NCBI GenBank assembly: GCA_003695865.1
Contig: RFGQ01000498.1
Span: 1 to 10,221 of the forward strand
DNA from: Gemmatimonadota bacterium
GTDB taxonomy: Bacteria; Gemmatimonadota; Gemmatimonadetes; Longimicrobiales; Gaopeijiaceae
Length of the DNA stretch: 10,221 nt
Direction of reading: 5' to 3'
Position 1 is the stretch's first letter; the number at the start of each line of letters is the position of its first letter. The notes under the pieces were generated by a model, which saw only the letters and a list, made by a program, of their open reading frames with translations, was not told the origin of the DNA and did not search any database. Position numbers and translations under genes: made by a program. Of this stretch, positions 6,626 through 10,221 are shown in pieces.

Positions 6626-7641
6626 CAGAGCCGCACCTCGCCGCCCTCGCGCGCCGAGCGGTAGACCGCCTCGACGAAGGCCATGAGCGCCACCTGCTCC
6701 TCGGGAAGCGGCAGGCTGCATTCCCCCGCGACGCTGCGCACGAACTCGTCCAGCAGGCGACGGTACGCGTTCGTGAAGCTGTTCTCGCCGCCTCGCGGCG
6801 TGGGCTGCCGGGGTGTGACGTCCACCGGCCGGCCACCCAGCTGCTTGTGCACCTGGAGGGGCGGCAGCGTGCCCGAGCCCTCGGTGCCCATCACCCGCGC
6901 GTAGTGCCGGTCGGCTTCGGCGAACAGGCTCCAGCTCACCTCGAAGGAGAACGCGATCCCGTCGCGCGACGTTGCGAGCACGGTTGCGCCGTCCTCGATA
7001 CCGTTCCGCTCCCCGGTGAGCACGGCCACCACCCGCTCCACCTCCGGGTAGTCCAGCAGCCAGAACGCCAGATCCACGATCTGCACGCCCAGGTCCATGA
7101 AGGCGCCACCTCCGGCTTCTTCGGGCTTCTGCCTCCAGGTCCGCCGCACCACCGGCTGCGCCCGCGTGAGCGAGCTGGCCCGCACGGCCGTGATGGTGCC
7201 CAGCTCGCCACCCGAGATGAACGCGCGCAGCGCGCCCGCATCCGGGCGGTAGCGATGGTTCATGCCCACGGCCAGACAACGGTCCGCCGCCCGGGCCGCG
7301 TCGAGTACGCGCTGCGCGCCCTCGGCCGTGAGCGCCAGGGGACGCTCGACCAGCACGTGCTTGCCCGCCTCGAGCGCCGCGACGGCCAGCGACTCGTGGC
7401 GGTTGTTGGGCGCGCAGATCACGACCGCCTCGACGTCGCCGTCGCCCAGAAGCGCGTCGTCGTCGAGCACGCGCGGCACTCCGAAACGAGAGGCCAGCGA
7501 CTCGGCCTTGAGCCCGTCGGGATCCGCGATCGCCAGCACGTCGACATCGCCGCGTTCGGTGAAGATGGGCAGGTGCACGATCTGAGCGACCGCACCCGCC
7601 CCCAGCAGACCCACCCGCACCGGGTCCCGCCCGCCGCTCAC
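6625..7641 (-). CDS. Gfo/Idh/MocA-family oxidoreductase with atypical active-site residues
   Basis: A 338-residue cytoplasmic protein with an N-terminal Rossmann fold (GLLGAGAVAQ, 11-20; acidic end of the second strand near D40; APNNRHES, 77-84) and a C-terminal alpha/beta domain starting near 128 (NHRYRPDAG). This is the usual family build and length for NAD(P)-dependent sugar or cyclitol dehydrogenases. Two usual catalytic positions differ: the EKP lysine is arginine (ERP, 99-101), and the DxGxHxxD histidine is glutamine (DLGVQIVD, 183-190). Activity may be altered, or it may belong to a divergent subfamily. The substrate cannot be read from the sequence. The start is GTG in a GTGA overlap with the upstream barrel gene, with GGGGAG 11 nt upstream; a longer in-frame version would only add Arg/Ala-rich shadow residues. 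A link to inositol, a common substrate of this family, is tempting but unsupported. Confidence 0.9.
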   Translation of the reverse strand: MSGGRDPVRVGLLGAGAVAQIVHLPIFTERGDVDVLAIADPDGLKAESLASRFGVPRVLDDDALLGDGDVEAVVICAPNNRHESLAVAALEAGKHVLVERPLALTAEGAQRVLDAARAADRCLAVGMNHRYRPDAGALRAFISGGELGTITAVRASSLTRAQPVVRRTWRQKPEEAGGGAFMDLGVQIVDLAFWLLDYPEVERVVAVLTGERNGIEDGATVLATSRDGIAFSFEVSWSLFAEADRHYARVMGTEGSGTLPPLQVHKQLGGRPVDVTPRQPTPRGGENSFTNAYRRLLDEFVRSVAGECSLPLPEEQVALMAFVEAVYRSAREGGEVRL

Positions 7642-8312
7642 GGCGCGCGCGTCTCCCCGGGCGCCAGCGCGCCCCACAGCACGCTGAGCCCGAACCCGAA
7701 CTGGAAGGAGCGGATGTCGTCCGTCAGGTCGTAGCGCACGTCGCCGTAGAGGCGCAGCCGATCCCGCAGCGGATACTCGAGGCCGCCGTGTACGTCGAGC
7801 CCAGCCTGCACGGAGTCGAGCAGGTCCTCGACGAACGTGCCGCTCACGGCCTCACCCGACCCGTTGAGGAAGTGTGCCGACACTCCGGCGCCGAGCGCGC
7901 TCAGCACCCCGCCCGGCAGAGACCACACGAACTGGCCGTCGACCGTGACGACGAAGTCGGACCGGTCGATCACGCCCAGGTCGAGTCCGCCCGGCAGCGG
8001 CCCCTGTTCCTCGAGCACGGCTGCGAGCCGGTTGGCGAGGCGCGCCACCTCGGCCGCCTCGAGCTGCGACGACCAGTACGTGATGCGCGGCACGATGCGG
8101 AAGCCGGGTCCCAGGAATCCCAGGTCAAAGCGCGCCGCCACATAGCCGGTCGACTCGATGTCGCTGGGATGGACCCATCCGCCCTCGACCGAGATCCCGC
8201 GGAAGGTCAGGTTCTCGTAGTCGAAGTCCGCCAGTTCCTGCGCGCTCCCGGGCGCAGCGGTCACGAGCAGCAGCCCCGCCGCCAGCACGGCACCCCACGA
8301 ACGTCCCGTCAT
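7638..8312 (-). CDS. Exported protein, probable small outer-membrane beta-barrel
   Basis: I do not recognise a named family. The 224-residue product has a clear signal peptide (GAVLAAGLLLVTAAPGSA, cleavage likely after A24) and no later hydrophobic helix. The mature part alternates polar and nonpolar residues with many Gly and aromatic residues, as in barrel strands: SVEGGWVHPS (41-50), YVAARFDLGF (57-66), RIVPRITYW (72-80), FVVTVDGQFVWSL (120-132), GLDVHGGLEY (171-180), RLYGDVRYDL (187-196) and FQFGFGLSVLW (203-213). The last strand ends in an aromatic residue, then a short Pro/Ala tail, so it is not strictly C-terminal. Residues 84-104 look helical and may be an insert. The ATG has GGAG 7 nt upstream and lies 31 nt after the rimO stop; the stop overlaps the oxidoreductase start. 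Function unknown. Confidence 0.75.
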   Translation of the reverse strand: MTGRSWGAVLAAGLLLVTAAPGSAQELADFDYENLTFRGISVEGGWVHPSDIESTGYVAARFDLGFLGPGFRIVPRITYWSSQLEAAEVARLANRLAAVLEEQGPLPGGLDLGVIDRSDFVVTVDGQFVWSLPGGVLSALGAGVSAHFLNGSGEAVSGTFVEDLLDSVQAGLDVHGGLEYPLRDRLRLYGDVRYDLTDDIRSFQFGFGLSVLWGALAPGETRAP

Positions 8313-8343
8313 TGGCCTGCTCCTCCCTCCATACGTGCACCCC

Positions 8344-9858
8344 TCACGATGTCTCTTCCACGGCGCCGGCGGCGGATCCACCCCCCGCGACGCCCCCATC
8401 CAGCACCTCGACCACACGGCCCACCAGATCGTATTCCAGCACGTCTTCGATCCGCACGCGCACGAGTGAACCCCGTCCCGCTCCCGCCGCGTCGGTCAGA
8501 TAGGTCACCCCGTCGACGTCGGCGGCCTGGCCCACCGTGCGCGCCAGGGCCTCGTGATCCGGATCGTCGTGCAGCGGCTCGTCCACGAGCGCGTCGAAGG
8601 TGCGCCCCACGAGCTCCAGGTTGCGCTCCACCGCGAGCCCACGCTGCACGTCGAGCACCTGCTCGAGCCGCTCGCGCTTGAGCGAGGGCGGCACGGAGTC
8701 GGGCATGCTCGCGGCCAACGTGCCGTCCTCCGGAGAGTATGCGAACACGCCCACCCGGTCGAAGCGGACCTCTTCGAGCAGATCGAGCAGGGCGCGGAAA
8801 TCGTCTTCCGTCTCGCCCGGGAAGCCTACGATCACGGTGGTGCGCAGCGTGAGGTCGGGCACGGCCTCGCGCAGCCAGCGCACGCGCTCGAGGATGGTGG
8901 CGCGCCGCTCCGGCCGGCGCATGGCCGCCAGAATGCGGTCACTCCCGTGCTGGAGCGGCATGTCGAGGTAGGGCAGAAGCTGCGGCTCGGCCGCGATGAG
9001 CTCGACCAGTTCACGCGTGATCCCCGAGGGATACATGTAGAAGAGCCGGTACCAGGGGACCCCGGTCTCGCGCACAAGGGCGCGCAGCAGGTCGGGGAGC
9101 AGCGGCGCCTCGGGATCGCGGCGGCGCAGGTCGCGGCCGTACCAGGTGGTGTCCTGCGAGACGATGTTGATCTCGCGCACGCCCTGGCGCTCCAGCGCCT
9201 GCGCCTCGCGCACGAGCTCGTCGAGCGGGGCCGAGCGGTGGAGCCCGCGGAAGGTCGGGATCGCACAGAACGCGCAGGAGTGGTCGCAGCCCTCGCTGAT
9301 CTTGAGGTACGACGTGTGGCGCGTCTCGGTCGCGAGCACGCGCAGGGGGCGCTCCATCAGCGGCACCGCTTCGGGCTCGGGCAGGTACCCGCGCGCCCGC
9401 AGTTCGTCGATGAGCGACCCCATTTCGGCCAGTCCGAGGAAGAGGTCGACCTCGGGAATCTCGGCCGCGAGCTCCTGCTTGTAGCGCTCCACCATGCAGC
9501 CCACGGCCACGACCGCAGCCACGTCGCCGCGCTCCTTCAGCTGGCACGCCTCGAGGATCGTTTCGATGGACTGCTCCTTGGCCGCGTCGATGAAGCCGCA
9601 GGTGTTCACCACGACCACGTCGACGCCCTCGAGATCGGACGACACACGCGCTCCGTGCCCCACCAGGGCGGCCATCATCTTCTCGGAGTCGACGGTGTTC
9701 TTGTCGCAGCCGAGCGTGATGAGCCCGATGCGCGGGCCGTCCTCGGGCCCCAGGGCGTCGAGCTCGAGGCGCACGGCCTCGATGTCGGCGGGCACGCCCG
9801 GCCGCACGGGCTCGGGCGCGATCGGAAACACCGGAAGCGCCCGGGTGCGCCCGCTCAT
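8344..9858 (-). CDS. rimO: Ribosomal protein uS12 methylthiotransferase RimO
   Basis: Radical-SAM enzyme that adds a methylthio group to a conserved aspartate of ribosomal protein uS12. The 504-residue protein has the N-terminal MTTase domain with three cluster cysteines C51 (ITLGCDKNTVDSE), C87 (VNTCGFID) and C121 (VGCMVERY), the radical-SAM motif EGCDHSCAFCAIP (C191, C195, C198), and a C-terminal TRAM domain (about 425-490; QAADVDGVTYL is typical). LGCDKN and the TRAM sequence favour RimO over MiaB. It is about 60 residues longer than the E. coli enzyme: about 40 extra residues before the MTTase domain and a Gly/Ala-rich tail of about 15. The ATG is chosen because it overlaps the lolA stop (ATGA) and has GGAGG 5 nt upstream. 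A longer in-frame version would run through lolA and is rejected. Confidence 0.96.
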   Translation of the reverse strand: MSGRTRALPVFPIAPEPVRPGVPADIEAVRLELDALGPEDGPRIGLITLGCDKNTVDSEKMMAALVGHGARVSSDLEGVDVVVVNTCGFIDAAKEQSIETILEACQLKERGDVAAVVAVGCMVERYKQELAAEIPEVDLFLGLAEMGSLIDELRARGYLPEPEAVPLMERPLRVLATETRHTSYLKISEGCDHSCAFCAIPTFRGLHRSAPLDELVREAQALERQGVREINIVSQDTTWYGRDLRRRDPEAPLLPDLLRALVRETGVPWYRLFYMYPSGITRELVELIAAEPQLLPYLDMPLQHGSDRILAAMRRPERRATILERVRWLREAVPDLTLRTTVIVGFPGETEDDFRALLDLLEEVRFDRVGVFAYSPEDGTLAASMPDSVPPSLKRERLEQVLDVQRGLAVERNLELVGRTFDALVDEPLHDDPDHEALARTVGQAADVDGVTYLTDAAGAGRGSLVRVRIEDVLEYDLVGRVVEVLDGGVAGGGSAAGAVEETS

Positions 9859-10221
9859 CCGCCCTCCACCACCTGCACGCCGGGCGGCGGCGTGAACCGG
9901 AAGCGGGCGTCGCCTTCGGGCGGCGCTGGCGCCTCGTCCGAGAGCTCGACCACGCGCTTCGACCCGTTGGCGTCTTCGACGAAGACGCGGCGGACGCGCC
10001 CGCTCGCGTCGATCCACAGTTCGGCCGCAACGAACCCCAGGTCGCCGCGGGGCACCAGCCGCACGTGGTCGGCGGGCCCGGCTTCGCCGGTGGAGCCGGT
10101 CAGCGTGTCCGCGCCTCGGTACTCGACCTCGAAGCGCCCGCCCGTGTCGAGCAGGAAGGTCCGGTAGGGATCGAACCCGTCGGCCGCCGACGCCGCCGTG
10201 AAGCGGAACGCAACCTGGGGA
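9855..10221 (-). CDS. lolA: Outer-membrane lipoprotein carrier LolA-like protein, N-terminus beyond the window
   Basis: Periplasmic chaperone that takes lipoproteins from LolCDE to the outer membrane. Only the last 122 codons are in the window. They read as the C-terminal half of a LolA fold: DPYRTFLLDTGGRFEVEY, then HVRLVPRG, AAELWIDASGRVRRVFVEDANGS, and the ending ARFRFTPPPGVQVVEGG. The FxFTPPxGVxV motif near the C-terminus is the hallmark of LolA (E. coli ends similarly). The stop codon overlaps the rimO start by 4 nt. The position upstream of a barrel-type protein and an Lnb-like protein makes an envelope-biogenesis operon. The signal peptide that should start the protein is outside the window. 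A LolA-like paralogue with another lipid cargo is possible. Confidence 0.85.
   Translation of the reverse strand, partial: PQVAFRFTAASAADGFDPYRTFLLDTGGRFEVEYRGADTLTGSTGEAGPADHVRLVPRGDLGFVAAELWIDASGRVRRVFVEDANGSKRVVELSDEAPAPPEGDARFRFTPPPGVQVVEGG

Noticed and set aside
5336..7279. DUF4105 gene as a 647-residue protein with a long N-terminal extension
   Set aside because: The extra residues overlap the oxidoreductase gene in another frame and are Arg/Gly-rich; a proper signal peptide begins at the ATG at 6625, which is coupled to the upstream stop.
8344..10017. rimO starting upstream at 10017
   Set aside because: The extension would overlap most of the lolA end and is Arg/Ala-rich; the ATG at 9858 has a ribosome binding site and an ATGA overlap.
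8554..10167. Plus-strand open frame of 537 codons opposite rimO
   Set aside because: It is antisense to rimO and lolA and His/Arg/Leu-rich, with no motif; shadow coding.

Overview
This is a GC-rich bacterial window in which all eleven recognisable genes lie on the minus strand, packed with 4-nt or 1-nt overlaps and short gaps. The longest non-coding stretch is about 125 bp. A LolA-type carrier and an exported barrel-like protein point to a diderm cell. The gene content, GC level and the lolA-rimO pairing suggest Gemmatimonadota or a similar environmental diderm phylum. That placement is inference, not a demonstrated assignment. There are no mobile elements, CRISPR arrays, tRNAs or rRNAs that I can support.

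In transcription order (right to left), the first block is an envelope/translation-modification cluster: lolA (C-terminal part only; starts beyond the window), rimO (ribosomal protein uS12 methylthiotransferase), an exported probable beta-barrel protein, a Gfo/Idh/MocA-type oxidoreductase with unusual active-site residues, and a DUF4105 membrane protein resembling the Lnb lipoprotein N-acyltransferases. Junctions of ATGA (lolA/rimO), GTGA (barrel/oxidoreductase) and TGATG (oxidoreductase/DUF4105) indicate translational coupling. LolA and the Lnb-like protein would both act on outer-membrane lipoproteins.

The second block starts at the only convincing promoter of the window (TTGAAC, 17 bp, TATATT, overlapping the DUF4105 stop codon). 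Its leader of about 95 nt holds a terminator-like hairpin with a T-tract just before the ribosome binding site, plus an upstream segment able to pair with that hairpin. The genes are rpmE (bL31), prfA (RF1), prmC (RF1/RF2 glutamine methyltransferase) and a YlbF-family helical protein: a translation-termination cluster.

The third block, probably co-transcribed with the second, holds a CDP-alcohol phosphatidyltransferase of the phosphatidylinositol-phosphate synthase type and inositol-3-phosphate synthase, overlapping by 17 bp. Together these would convert glucose-6-phosphate to inositol phosphate and attach it to CDP-diacylglycerol, giving an inositol phospholipid precursor. After a gap with a very strong GC-only hairpin comes tmk (thymidylate kinase), cut by the left window edge.

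Most of the region is housekeeping. The points that deserve a second look are the inositol-lipid gene pair, the possible rpmE attenuator, the Lnb-like gene in a lolA-containing operon, and the oxidoreductase that lacks two usual catalytic residues.
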